DNA of 64,000 bases from assembly GCA_963753135.1 (NCBI GenBank), contig CAVWBA010000027.1, positions 1-64,000 on the forward strand. Reading direction: 5' to 3'. The notes under the pieces are model-generated. The model was not told the DNA's origin. It made no database searches and was given only the letters and a program-made list of their open reading frames with translations. Shown here one piece after another: positions 1 through 9,128 of this stretch. The translations under genes were made by a program, and so were the position numbers. Position 1 is the first letter of the stretch. Each line of letters starts with the position of its first letter. Origin of the DNA: Roseiarcus sp963753135. Lineage in GTDB: Bacteria; Pseudomonadota; Alphaproteobacteria; Rhizobiales; Beijerinckiaceae.

Positions 1-210
1 CGCCCATGCCTCCCTCTTTCCGGCATCCTTGGTTTCGGCCAGCACGATCAGCGCGCCAGCCAGTTCGTCGGCGCTGAGGGCGTCGGCGCCGGTCGAGATG
101 ACCAGCTCGCCAAGCTGCTGCACCTTGCGGGCTTTCAGGTCTCGCGTCTTGTCTTCGAGCGACTTCAGTTCCGCGTCGAAGTCCCGTGGCTTGCGCATCA
201 CGCCCTCCAT
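1..210 (-). CDS. traD: TraD-like conjugal transfer protein, 3'-truncated by the window edge
   Basis: The reading frame on the minus strand is open from 210 to base 1 and gives about 70 residues beginning MEGVMRKPRDFDAEL. A second start, MRKPRDF, lies at 198 and is the usual family start. The fragment is charged and helical near the N-terminus, followed by KVQQLGELVISTGADAL and a short helical stretch. This matches the small TraD/TraC accessory proteins encoded divergently from Ti-type traA relaxase genes in Rhizobiales and sphingomonads. These are thought to assist the relaxosome rather than act as the coupling ATPase. The divergent traA at 370 and the oriT-like DNA between them support the call. 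The C-terminus lies outside the window, so length and integrity cannot be judged. Confidence 0.7.
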   Translation of the reverse strand, partial: MEGVMRKPRDFDAELKSLEDKTRDLKARKVQQLGELVISTGADALSADELAGALIVLAETKDAGKREAWA

Positions 211-304
211 AAGCTGTTGATGGAGCGATGATAGTTGAGCGCCTGCCGGAATGCTGTAAGGTTGCCGAGACAGGCTGGAACGGCGCGAGCAGTCCCGAGA
301 AATT

Positions 305-345
305 AGTTTCGAGGGCGCGCTTATACGTCGTTCCGACGTGCGCTT
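305..345 (+). other. oriT: Candidate origin of transfer (oriT), IncQ/Ti-type
   Basis: The gap between the divergent traD and traA contains GAGGGCGCGCTTATA (311-325), which resembles the nic core of RSF1010 and of Ti-plasmid oriT (GGGCGC followed by a TTAT/TTAC element). It is directly followed by an inverted repeat ACGTCG-TTC-CGACGT (325-339). The location, 25-60 bases upstream of a MobA/MobL-type relaxase, is the standard one for MobQ systems. The resemblance is from memory of the family, not from an alignment. Cleavage would be expected inside or beside the GGGCGCGC stretch. Confidence 0.6.
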
Positions 346-369
346 CGCCGTGGTGATGATCCGGTCGCG

Positions 370-3304
370 ATGGCGATCTATCATCTTCACGTCAAGGTCA
401 TCGGCCGCAAATCCGGCTCCAGCGCGGTGGCCTCCGCCGCCTATCGCTCGGCCTCGCGGCTGCGCGACGAGCGGCTTGAGCGCGGCCACGACTTCTCCAA
501 CAAGCGCGGCGTCGTCCACTCCGAGGTCATGCTGCCGGAGGATGCGCCCGAGCAATGGAGCGACCGCGAACGGCTCTGGAACGAGGTCGAGGCGTTCGAG
601 GTCAGGAAGGACGCCCAGCTCGCCCGCGAGGTCGAGTTCGCCCTTCCGCGCGAGATGACCCAGGCGCAGGGCATCGAACTGGCCCGCGACTTCGTGCAGT
701 CGGAGTTTGTCGATCAGGGAATGATCGCGGACCTCAATGTGCATTGGGACATGGCCGAGGACGGGATGCCCAAGCCCCACGCCCACGTCATGCTGACGAT
801 GCGAGCCGGGACGAAGACGGCTTCGGTCCGAAGGTGCGGGAGTGGAACCGCACCGAGATGGTCGAGCGTTGGCGCGAACGCTGGGCGGAGCTGGCCAACG
901 AGCGGCTGGCCGAACTCGACATCGACGCGCGGATCGACCACCGGAGCCTGGAGGCGCAGGGCATCGCGCTGGAGCCGCAAAGCCAGATCGGCGCGCCCGC
1001 GCAGCGGATCGAGGGCGAAGGGGTCGAGGCCGCCGAGCGGGCGGAGATGCACCGCGAGATCGCGCGCAACAACGGCGCACAGATCATCGCCGATCCGTCC
1101 GTGGCGCTCGACGCGATGACCCACCAGCAAACCACCTTCACGCGGCGCGACATGGCGAGGTTCGTGCACCGGCACAGCGACGGGATCGAGCAGTTCACGC
1201 CGCCATGGGCGCGATGCAAACCTCGCCCGAGCTGGTCGAACTCGGCAAGGACGGACGGGGCGAGGACCGCTTCACCACCCGCGAGATGCTGGAGACCGAA
1301 CAGCGCCTGCACCGCTCCGCCGAACTCATGGCCGAGCAGGAACGTCACGAGGTCGGCGACAGCGGACCGCGAAGCGGCGCTGGCGCGTGCGGAAGCGCGC
1401 GGCCTTGTCCTTTCGGGAGAGCAGGCCGAGGCGCTGGCGCATGTCACGGACGGGCGCGATCTCGGCGTCGTGGTGGGTTACGCCGGGACGGGCAAGAGCG
1501 CGATGCTGGGCGTGGCGCGCGAAGCCTGGGAGGCGGCGGGCTACGAGGTCCGCGGCGTGGCGCTGTCCGGCATCGCGGCGGAGAATCTGGAAGGCGGATC
1601 GGGCATCGCGTCGCGCACGATCGCCAGCATGGAGCACGGCTGGGGACAGGGCCGCGACGTGCTCACCGCGCGCGATGTGCTGGTGATCGACGAGGCGGGC
1701 ATGGTCGGCACGCGCCAGTTGGAGCGGGTGCTGTCCCATGCCGCCGAGGCCGGCGCCAAGGTGGTGCTGGTCGGCGATCCGCAGCAGTTGCAGTCGATCG
1801 AGGCGGGCGCGGCGTTCCGGGCGATCACCGAGCGCCACGGCGGGGCGGAGATCACCGAGGTGCGCCGCCAGCGCGAGGACTGGCAGCGGGAGGCCACGCG
1901 CGATCTGGCGACCGGCCGGACCGGCGATGCGATCCATGCCTATGACACGCACGGCATGGTCCATGCCGCCGCGACACGCGAGCAGGCGCGCGACGATCTG
2001 ATCGACCGCTGGGACCGCGACCGGCAGGCGTCGCCCGACCGCAGCCGCATCATCCTCGCCCACACCCGCGACGAGGTGCGCGAGCTCAACGAGGCCGCGC
2101 GCGAGCGGATGCGGGACGCCGGCGATCTGGGCGATGACGTGCGCCTGGCGGTCGAACGCGGCGAGCGCAGCTTCGCCAGCGGGGACCGGGTCATGTTCCT
2201 GCGAAACGAACGCGGCCTGGGCGTGAAGAACGGCACGCTCGGGACCATCGAGCAGGTCAGCGAACGATCCATGTCCGTGCGCACCGACGACGGGCGCAGC
2301 GTCTCGTTCGACCTCAAGGATTACGACCACATCGACCACGGCTATGCCGCGACCATCCACAAGGCGCAGGGCATGACCGTGGACCGCACCCATGTTCTGG
2401 CGACGCCGGGCATGGACGCCCACGGCAGCTATGTCGCCCTGTCGCGCCATCGCGACGGCATGGACCTGCACTATGGCCACGACGACTTCGACGGACGAGG
2501 ACCGGCTTGTCCGCAACCTGTCGCGCGACCGGGCCAAGGATATGGCGTCGGATTACGAGCGGCTTGATCCGGCGCAGGGTTATGCCGAGCGGCGCGGGAT
2601 CACCTTCCGCGCGCGCGTCGCCGAGATCGTGCGCAAGGTCGTGCCGGAGAAGGTGCGCGGCATGTTCGACGGCCTGCGCCTGCCCGCCGATGGCGGACAG
2701 GGCGGGAACGGGTCGCCGGAAAGGAAGGTGGCGGAAGACCCGGAAGCGGCGCTGCGCCGCGCCCGCACCAAGGCGCTCGATCCGACATGCGCGCGCGGTG
2801 GACGCGATCCTCGCCACCGGGAAGATGGACGGCAAGGGCAGTCCCGAGCAGATGCGCGAACTGACAGGACGCCCGCAAAGCCTTCGAGGAGGTGCGTCCC
2901 ATGGCTCGCGCGACGCCGAGGCGGCCTATGTCAAGAAGACCCGGAGCTTGCTTCATGAGGCGGCGACGGGCCGGGTCAACCGCGCCATCCGCGCGCTCCA
3001 GCTCGAAACCGAACTGCGCACCGATCCGCAGCGCCGCGCCGACCGCTTCGTGGAACGCTGGCGGGAACTCGGCCAGACCAGCCAGCGCCAGTATCAGGTG
3101 GGCGACATGTCCGGCTACAAGGCCACGCGGTCGGCCATGGGCGACATGGCGAAGAGCCTCGAACGCGATCCGCAGCTTGAATCGATCCTCGCCAAGCCGA
3201 AAGCGGGACCTCGGCATCGGGATCCACTCGGGCCGCCGGCTCGGGCTGGAACTCGCCTTCAGCCATGGCATCGACCTCGGCAGAGGCCGGGGCATCGGAC
3301 TTAG
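370..3304 (+). pseudogene. traA: Ti-type conjugative relaxase/helicase TraA (MobQ), broken by many frameshifts
   Basis: Joined across frames, the segments give a protein of about 975 residues, the normal TraA length. It starts MAIYHLHVKVIGRKSG and carries the MobA/MobL relaxase domain, including the HAHVMLTMR histidine motif. A RecD2-like helicase follows, with Walker A GYAGTGKSAM and Walker B VLVIDEAGMVG. The conserved C-terminus contains AMGDMAKSLERDPQLES and HGIDLGRGRGIGL. The frame changes near 805, 1200, 1367, 2493, 2785, 2870, 2900, 2938, 2955, 3210 and probably 3300, as both net +1 and net -1 (or +2) shifts. Each segment between breaks is free of stops and well conserved, so the indels are recent or are sequence errors. 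In its intact form it would nick oriT and unwind the transferred strand. As written it cannot yield a full protein. Confidence 0.85.
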
Positions 3305-3432
3305 AACCGCCTATTTTCCGCCGCCCGTGCGCCAGGCTACGACGCCGCTCTGAACCCTCTTGCGCGCGACAAAGCGCTTGTTCTGTCTGGATCAGGAGCA
3401 GTCAGCAACAACCGGCAGGAGCCAGCGCAGCC

Positions 3433-3712
3433 ATGCCCGCACCAGACCGTATCGTCCGCCTGAACACCGTTCTTTCCCGGACCGGCCTGTCCCGGTCCAC
3501 CATCTACCGCAAGATCGCCGAGGGCACGTTCCCGCCCCAGATCAGGATCAGCGTCAACGGCGCCGGTTGGAGGGAATCCGACATCAATCGCTGGGTCGCC
3601 AGACCCCGTGGCGTGGCGTCCAAAGGAAGAGGTCGATGGGTCGGTGGGGCTGCGTGTGCCCCCCGTTCAGCGCACGAGCGAGGTTTTTCGTCATGGCGTT
3701 CGCTTCAATTGA
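3433..3712 (+). CDS. alpA: AlpA-family excisionase-like regulator (frameshifted)
   Basis: The start is MPAPDRIVRLNTVL, preceded by a GCAGCC-type weak leader. A winged-helix/MerR-like AlpA domain follows: TGLSRSTIYRKIAEG, then GAGWRESDINRWVA. These proteins switch phage, P4-like and ICE integrase or excision functions. In the frame of the start, the reading continues into DNA antisense to the integrase. Removing one base at 3601 restores ADPVAW followed by a stop at 3710-3712, giving about 92 residues and ending at the integrase 3' end. I therefore take the gene to be frameshifted by one extra base. It is convergent with the integrase gene, the typical layout at the edge of an integrated element. 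Confidence 0.75.
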
Positions 3713-4881
3713 TCGAGGCAGTCTGCCCACGCCTGCATCAACTCGATCCGTTCCGGCCAATAGCTCGCCCGGTTGTAGGCGCGCCGGATTTCGTTCTGAT
3801 CCTGATGCCCGAGCGCGGCCTCGATCACGTCGGGCCGGAAACCCCGTTCATTCAATATCGAGCTCGCCGCCGCCCGGAAGCCGTGCGCGGTCATCTCATC
3901 CTGTGTGAAGCCCATACGCCGCAGCGCGGCGTTCATGGCGTTCTCCGACAGCGGGCGGGCATTGGAGCGGATAGAGGGGAACACGAGCGTGCTCCTGCGG
4001 GCGACCTCTTTCACCTCGCGCAGCACATCGAGCGCCTGTCGCGATAGCGGCACGTCATGCGGCCGGCGAACCTTGGTGCGGGCGCCGTCGATGCGCCAGA
4101 CTGCCTCCTCCATGTCGATCTCTGCCCATGTGGCGCCGCGGACCTCGCCGGGGCGGGCGAATGTCAGCGCCGTGAACTGAAGAGCGCACCGGAGTGTCGG
4201 CCAGCCGTCATAGGCATCTATGGCCGCCAGAAGCGCGCCGAGATGCTTCTCGTCGGTGATCGCGGCCCGGTGCTGTACTTTGGGCGCCTTCAGGGCGCCG
4301 CGCAGCAGAAGAGTCGGATCGTCCTTGGCCCGCAGCGTGGAGACAGCGAGCCGGAAGACGGTGCCGATTACGCTGCGCAGCCGCCGCGCCGTCTCCCGGC
4401 GCCCGCTGCGTTCGATCCGTTGCAGCAGCGCGAGGATTTCCGCCGGGGTGATTTCCGCGATTGGTCGGGCGCCAAGGTCGGGGCCGGCAAGATCGACAAG
4501 CAGCCATCGGTTCTTCGTGACGGTGGACGCGGCGGCGCCCTCATCCTCGATGCGTTGCAGATATTCCTCGGCGATGCCCCCGAAGGTGTTCGTCGCCGAG
4601 ATGACGGCGGTCAGCTTCGCAACCTTCTTGTTGGCCCCGGGATCGACTCCCGAGGCCAACAGCTTCTTGGCCTCGTCGCGCAGCCGGCGCGCCTCGGCGA
4701 GGGATACGGACGGATAGGCGCCGTGGGAGAGCTTCTTCTGCTTCCCGCTGAACCGGTACGCCTGGTTCCAGAGCCGCGTGCCGCTTGGTTTCACAAGGAG
4801 ATAGAGCCCGCCGCCGTCGGAGAGCTTGTAGTCCGCCTGCCGGCCCTTGGCGGCGCGGCACGCCGTATCTGACAAGGCCAT
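3691..4881 (-). CDS. int: Tyrosine-type site-specific integrase (P4/ICE family)
   Basis: This intact 396-residue protein starts MALSDTACRAAKGRQADYKL, the canonical start of P4-type integrases. A longer reading from 4953 would add 24 unlikely residues. The N-terminal DUF4102 domain (SDGGGLYLLVKPSG) is followed by a SAM-like core-binding domain and the catalytic domain. The catalytic residues are visible: Arg in ARPGEVRGATW, HGFR, GHQ in LGHQDQNE, and the Tyr nucleophile in IRRAYNRA. It lies immediately next to the 3' end of tRNA-Phe and points away from it. This is the classic arrangement in which the enzyme recombines the tRNA 3' end (attB) with the element's attP. It is the only mobility gene here without a frame break. 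Confidence 0.95.
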   Translation of the reverse strand: MALSDTACRAAKGRQADYKLSDGGGLYLLVKPSGTRLWNQAYRFSGKQKKLSHGAYPSVSLAEARRLRDEAKKLLASGVDPGANKKVAKLTAVISATNTFGGIAEEYLQRIEDEGAAASTVTKNRWLLVDLAGPDLGARPIAEITPAEILALLQRIERSGRRETARRLRSVIGTVFRLAVSTLRAKDDPTLLLRGALKAPKVQHRAAITDEKHLGALLAAIDAYDGWPTLRCALQFTALTFARPGEVRGATWAEIDMEEAVWRIDGARTKVRRPHDVPLSRQALDVLREVKEVARRSTLVFPSIRSNARPLSENAMNAALRRMGFTQDEMTAHGFRAAASSILNERGFRPDVIEAALGHQDQNEIRRAYNRASYWPERIELMQAWADCLDQLKRTP

Positions 4882-4895
4882 CGATGCCTCCCGTT

Positions 4896-4933
4896 GTTGG
4901 CCTCGGGCCAGCAGATACCAGGGCGAGGCCAAC
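4896..4933. repeat. Inverted repeat upstream of the integrase gene
   Basis: GTTGGCCTCG (4896-4905) and CGAGGCCAAC (4924-4933) form perfect 10-base arms with an 18-base spacer. A further AAGGCCAAC copy follows at 4938. The arms lie just upstream of the integrase start and within 200 bases of the tRNA-Phe attachment site. They could be arm-type integrase or AlpA binding sites, or an operator for int. No protein has been assigned to the site. Confidence 0.4.
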
Positions 4934-5079
4934 ATCAAGGCCAACAAATCCATGGGATGGGGCGATATCCGGAGACGCGGATTGAGACGGAGAAGGCGTC
5001 AAAGCTCAGAAATACACAGTAATATCAAGGTCATATGGGCTTGTGTGAGACGTCCTGAGATGCTGGGGGATAAGGGTAA

Positions 5080-5155
5080 TGGTGCCCAGGGGCGGAATCG
5101 AACCACCGACACCGTGATTTTCAGTCACGTGCTCTACCAACTGAGCTACCTGGGC
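5080..5155 (-). tRNA. tRNA-Phe (anticodon GAA)
   Basis: Read on the minus strand, the 76-base sequence folds as a complete cloverleaf. The acceptor stem is GCCCAGG/CCTGGGC, the D arm contains GCTCAGTTGGTAGAGC, and the anticodon stem-loop CGTGA-CTGAAAA-TCACG carries the GAA anticodon. The T arm is GGTGG-TTCGATT-CCGCC, and CCA is encoded at 5082-5080. Its 3' end faces the integrase gene, so it is the likely attachment site of the mobile element to the left. Confidence 0.96.
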
Positions 5156-5312
5156 GCCTCGCGCCGTCGAGACGCAGCGGGCGCTTATAGGCGTTGGCGC
5201 TGCGCCTTGTCCAGCCTGTCTGGCGTGGCCTCAGCGTGCGCTTTCCGCCATCAATATGCCGCACTCGAAACCGCAATGCTTCGCGCGGTATTTTGTGATA
5301 AAGACAGATATC

Positions 5313-5939
5313 ATGCGCTTCGTTATCGCTCGTCTTTCCGCCGCTTCGGTTTGCGCGGCCGCGGTTTGCCTGCAGGCCGCGCCGGTCGCCGCCGCCGATT
5401 TGCCGACCGCTCCGTCGAATTATCCTGCGCTCGGCCCCGGCGCGGCCGACGCCGCGCCCGATTATTGGGCGGGTCTTTCGGTCGGCGCAGGGATCTCCGT
5501 GTGGGGCGGCAAGGGGATCAAGGGCGGCGTGGGGGGCGAGACCGACCTCAATTATGAACACGTCTTCGACAACGGAATCATGCTGGGGGTGCAGGCCTCC
5601 ACCGGTTATATGCCCTATCTCCAAACGGGCCCCGGATTCTCGCAGTTCACTGGCGGCGCTTTCGCCGGCGGCTCGACGATTGTCGGGTACAATTTCGGCC
5701 AGGTGACCCCCTACGTGATCACCGGGGTCGATTTCGTCCGCTCGACCCGCTTCAATAGCGGCGCTTTCAACGCAAGCGACGCCGTCAACACCGTATTTTC
5801 CGGCCCCGGCGCGGTGCAGGCGGTCGGCACGTTCGGCGTCGGCGTCAATTATCGCATCACCTCGAACTTCAGCATGGGGCTCGAAGCGATCGTGCACACG
5901 AACACCAACACCGGCGGCGGCCCGCTCGCCCCGTGGTGA
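5313..5939 (+). CDS. Outer-membrane beta-barrel protein (Omp25/porin-like)
   Basis: The 208-residue protein starts MRFVIARLSAASVCAAAV, with a Sec signal peptide cleaved near AAPVAAA. A reading from 5256 would place 19 extra residues before the signal. The mature part alternates Gly/aromatic beta strands (VGYNFGQVTPYVITGVDF, FGVGVNYRITSNFSMGLE), as in the 8-stranded OmpA-like/Omp25 barrels common in Rhizobiales. The conserved end normally has a terminal Phe; here the protein ends GGPLAPW, which is slightly unusual and could mean a lost last strand. It stands alone between tRNA-Phe and the glucan gene, and its role in the envelope is probably structural. Confidence 0.8.
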   Translation: MRFVIARLSAASVCAAAVCLQAAPVAAADLPTAPSNYPALGPGAADAAPDYWAGLSVGAGISVWGGKGIKGGVGGETDLNYEHVFDNGIMLGVQASTGYMPYLQTGPGFSQFTGGAFAGGSTIVGYNFGQVTPYVITGVDFVRSTRFNSGAFNASDAVNTVFSGPGAVQAVGTFGVGVNYRITSNFSMGLEAIVHTNTNTGGGPLAPW

Positions 5940-6009
5940 CCGGACTGGGGCTGCCGGCGTCTCGCCTTGGCCCGGGGTCGCGGGCGCCCATCCTGATCCC
6001 CTAGCCTGA

Positions 6010-7599
6010 ATGACGTCCATGCATGATCTGTCTCGCCGCGCGCTGCTGGTTGGCGTCGTGGCCGCCTCGGGCGCGCGTCTGGCGGCCCCTGCCGCTGCGC
6101 AGCAGACCGACGCGCCGCCGCCAGCCGCCACGCCCGCGCCTGCGTCATTCGGCTACCAGGACGTTGTGAAGCGGGCGCGGGATCTTGCCGCTGCGCCGTT
6201 CGACAGTTCGATACCGCCGCTGCCCGACGGCTTGGCGACCCTCGATTTCGACGGCTGGCGCGACATTCGCTTCAAATCCGACAAGCCTCTGCTCGGCCAG
6301 GAGGGGGCCAATTTTCGGCTGGAGCTGTTCCATCTCGGACACCTGTACAAGCGTCCGGTGGTCGTCAACGTCTTGCGAGACGGCATCCCGGCGCCGATCC
6401 CTTACGCCGCCAATCTGTTTGACTACGGCCGCGCCAAGCTTGGCCCGCTGCCGATCAATCTCGGTTTTGCCGGCTTTCGTCTGCGTTATCCGATCAATGC
6501 GCCACATATCTGGGACGAAGTGATCGCGTTTCTCGGCGCGAGCTACTTCCGCTTCCTCGGCCGCGGCCAGCGCTACGGACTGTCGGCGCGGGGCCTTGTC
6601 ATCGGCGCGGCTCCGCGCCTCAACGAGGAGTTCCCATTCTTTCGCGAGTTCTGGATCGAGACGCCGGACGCGACGGCCGAGCACATCGTCATCTACGCGC
6701 TGCTCGACGGCGAATCGGCGACTGGCGCCTTCCGCTTCGATCTGAACCCCGGCCAGGAGACCTTCATCGACATCAATGTGAGTCTGTTCGCGCGCAAGGC
6801 GACGCCTGCGCTCGGTCTCGCGCCGCTGTCGTCGATGTATTTTGTCGGCAAGGCGGACCGGCGGTACGCCGACGACTTCCGCGGGGAATTGCACGATTCC
6901 GACGGTCTTCTTATGCACACGGGCGCGGGAGAATGGATCTGGCGGCCTCTGAGCAACCCAAATCCTCTCAGGGTCTCGGTCTTTCAAGACGCCAATCCGC
7001 GCGGCTTTGGGCTTCTGCAGCGCGACCGCAATTTCAGCGATTACGAGGATCTCGATCTCGCTTACGAGCTGAGGCCGAGCTACTGGATCGAGCCGCACGA
7101 GGGTTGGGGCGAGGGTGGGATCGAGCTGGTCGAATTGCCGACCAGCGATGAGACCAACGACAACATCGTCGTCGCCTGGGCGCCGAAGCAGGGGCTCGAA
7201 GTCGGCAAGCCGCTCGTCTTCGGCTATCGCATCACGTCGATGGCGATGGATCAAAGCCTGACGCCTAGCGGCCGCACAGTTGGGACGTTTCGCGTCGCGG
7301 CGCGCGCGTTGGGGTCTCCGGATCCGGCGCCGCCTCCCGGGACGACGCGATTCCTCATCGATTTCTCCGGCGGCGACTTGTCTTACTACATGAGCGACCC
7401 CTCTCTCGTGGAGACGGTCGCAACGGCGTCGACTGGACGAATCGTGCGCACGTTCCTCACCCCCAACACCCATATCCGGGGGTTCCGCGCCGGCGTCGAT
7501 GTCAGCGTGGACCCGGGCCAGAGCACGGACCTGCGTGTCTTTCTGCGCGCCGGGGCCAAGGCCCTGACCGAGACCTGGACCTTTCCCTGGCGGGCCTGA
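6010..7599 (+). CDS. mdoG: Periplasmic glucan biosynthesis protein, MdoG/OpgD family
   Basis: The 529-residue protein has a twin-arginine signal (SRRALLVGVVAASG) and an Ala-rich cleavage region, as in OpgD. The MdoG domain fills the rest: FRLELFHLGHLYKRPVVVN, RDIRFKSDKPLLG, RGFGLLQRDRNFSDYEDL and WGEGGIELVELPT are typical family blocks. OpgG/OpgD proteins act in the periplasm on the beta-1,2-glucan backbone of osmoregulated periplasmic glucans. They usually work with a membrane glucosyltransferase OpgH, which is not in this window. The length matches the family (510-550 residues) and the frame is intact. The Tat signal favours the OpgD subtype, but G and D cannot be separated with certainty by eye. 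Confidence 0.9.
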   Translation: MTSMHDLSRRALLVGVVAASGARLAAPAAAQQTDAPPPAATPAPASFGYQDVVKRARDLAAAPFDSSIPPLPDGLATLDFDGWRDIRFKSDKPLLGQEGANFRLELFHLGHLYKRPVVVNVLRDGIPAPIPYAANLFDYGRAKLGPLPINLGFAGFRLRYPINAPHIWDEVIAFLGASYFRFLGRGQRYGLSARGLVIGAAPRLNEEFPFFREFWIETPDATAEHIVIYALLDGESATGAFRFDLNPGQETFIDINVSLFARKATPALGLAPLSSMYFVGKADRRYADDFRGELHDSDGLLMHTGAGEWIWRPLSNPNPLRVSVFQDANPRGFGLLQRDRNFSDYEDLDLAYELRPSYWIEPHEGWGEGGIELVELPTSDETNDNIVVAWAPKQGLEVGKPLVFGYRITSMAMDQSLTPSGRTVGTFRVAARALGSPDPAPPPGTTRFLIDFSGGDLSYYMSDPSLVETVATASTGRIVRTFLTPNTHIRGFRAGVDVSVDPGQSTDLRVFLRAGAKALTETWTFPWRA

Positions 7600-7800
7600 C
7601 CGGCGCCAGCTTTTCAGGTGTTAGAATATCACTTCAGAGGCTTAAGCGCTTATCCTGAAACAGGACTTGAACGCTTGCGCGCTGTCAACCGAGCCTGCCG
7701 GGGTAGGCGGGGCCTGGGCGGGGCCGGCGCCTGAGGGATACAACCTGAGGGCGACTTCCGTCCAAACAAATCCAAATAAAAACAAGGAAAAATCCTTGCA

Positions 7801-7851
7801 TTTCGTTGGATTCCTTTGGCCGAATCCGGACTTTTCAAAGGGTTACAGGAG
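7801..7851 (+). repeat. Dispersed intergenic repeat, copy A
   Basis: Within the 484-base gap 7600-8083, which holds no convincing gene, 7801-7851 reads TTTCGTTGGATTCC, then CCGAATCCGGACTTTTCAA, then GGGTTACAGG. The same ordered blocks occur at 45208-45275 and 59879-59937. This copy is the most diverged. The rest of the gap is AT-richer than its surroundings. A perfect hairpin GATTTTT-CCAAG-AAAAATC lies at 7991-8009, about 75 bases beyond the stop of the minus-strand methyltransferase, and might act as a weak terminator although it lacks a T tract. Confidence 0.55.
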
Positions 7852-8083
7852 AAAAAATAAAAAAATTCCGTCGTTCTGAACTCGCCTTCAGGGTTGTGCG
7901 CGAAGCGGTTCAGAGGCGCGTCCCTCTGCCTGTTCGCCGGCGTCGCTGGCGGCTTGTTCGGTCACGAAGAACACTGTACCATGGATTTCTGATTTTTCCA
8001 AGAAAAATCTGGACTCTCATAGCGATAGCTGTTGGTCGGCTGCTTTCCGACCTGCCTCCGAGCCTCTGCCGTCCTGCCCCCGG

Positions 8084-8947
8084 TCAGCCCGGATTGGTGG
8101 CAGTGACGATCCAGATCGCCGCGCCGAGCGGTACGCTGTCGCCTCGCGCATGGGCTGCGAGCGCCTTACGAATGTCCGCGGTCGCGGCGGCGCGAACCGT
8201 CTCGCTCTGGCCGTCGAGGATCCGGCTTGTCGGGCCGATCGTCATCGCCGCCCGGACCGCGGTTTCGAGCCCGCGACCGGTAGCGATGTCGAGCTCAAGG
8301 TCATGGGGGGCGAGAACGATGTCGGCGAAGCCGGCGTCGCTGAGAATCCGCCGCACCCGCGCCTCGCTGGCGAAGGCGAACGGGCCGGGGTCCTCGGGAT
8401 TTGTCTCAGGGAGAGGAGGGGCGTGCTTGGCGGCTTCGCGCAGCGGCAGGATGAAGAAGGGATTCTGCTTGGCCTCGCGCCATGAGGCGAAGGCGAGCCG
8501 TCCGCCGACTTTAAGGCCCTTGCGCAGGTTGGCGAACGACTTCGCCGGATCGGCGAAGAACATGACGCCGAACCGCGACACGATGAGGTCGGCCTCGTGG
8601 CGCTCGAAGTCATAGACGGTAGCGTCGGCGAGTTCGAACCTGATCGAGCGGTTCGCCTGCGCGCGCTCGCGGGCGCGTCCGAGCATCGGCTCGGATATGT
8701 CGAGCCCGAGGACCTCGCCGCCGGGGCTTACACGCGCGGCGAAGTCGATTGTCGTGGCGCCGCAGCCGCAGCCAACGTCGACCACGCGATCGCCAGGCTT
8801 TGGCTCCGCTGCGGCGATGAGCCGGTCGGAAACCGGGCGCAGAACCTGGTCCTGATGCTCTTGATGGTCAGTCCATTTCGGTCCGGCGACGCAGCTCCAA
8901 TATTCGGCCTGCGCGGAATTGTCGGCGTGGATTGGCGCGACAGACAT
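8084..8947 (-). CDS. Class I SAM-dependent methyltransferase
   Basis: The 287-residue protein starts MSVAPIHADNSAQAEYW at 8947, preceded by a GAGGGAAG ribosome-binding site. Upstream readings to 9205 lack family character. Motif I VVDVGCGCGATTIDFA and the acidic loop LGLDISEPMLGRAR show a Rossmann-fold SAM-binding domain. LIVSRFGVMFFADP is the motif IV region. The N-terminal YWSCVAGPKWTDHQEHQD is typical of the UbiE/COQ5-like methyltransferase subfamily found widely in Rhizobiales. The substrate is unknown. The gene is divergent from the DUF2934 gene at 9129 and is monocistronic. Confidence 0.85.
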   Translation of the reverse strand: MSVAPIHADNSAQAEYWSCVAGPKWTDHQEHQDQVLRPVSDRLIAAAEPKPGDRVVDVGCGCGATTIDFAARVSPGGEVLGLDISEPMLGRARERAQANRSIRFELADATVYDFERHEADLIVSRFGVMFFADPAKSFANLRKGLKVGGRLAFASWREAKQNPFFILPLREAAKHAPPLPETNPEDPGPFAFASEARVRRILSDAGFADIVLAPHDLELDIATGRGLETAVRAAMTIGPTSRILDGQSETVRAAATADIRKALAAHARGDSVPLGAAIWIVTATNPG

Positions 8948-9128
8948 GGAAAGCTTCCCTCTTGGCCTTATTGGCGCGTCAGGCGGCGCTCGCCAGTTGA
9001 ACGAGGATTTGATCAAACGCAATGGCGGCGCGAAAGGAGTCTCAGCATGCCGTCGTTCAATTGTCACAAAATCGGCACAACGTGGAGCTGCGGATCGCCG
9101 AGAACATCGCGCTGAGGAGTCCCAATCT

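Noticed and set aside
4881..4953. An integrase start at 4953, adding 24 residues
   Set aside because: The added residues (hydrophobic, no family match) precede the canonical MALSD start at 4881 and overlap the inverted repeat that is likely regulatory.
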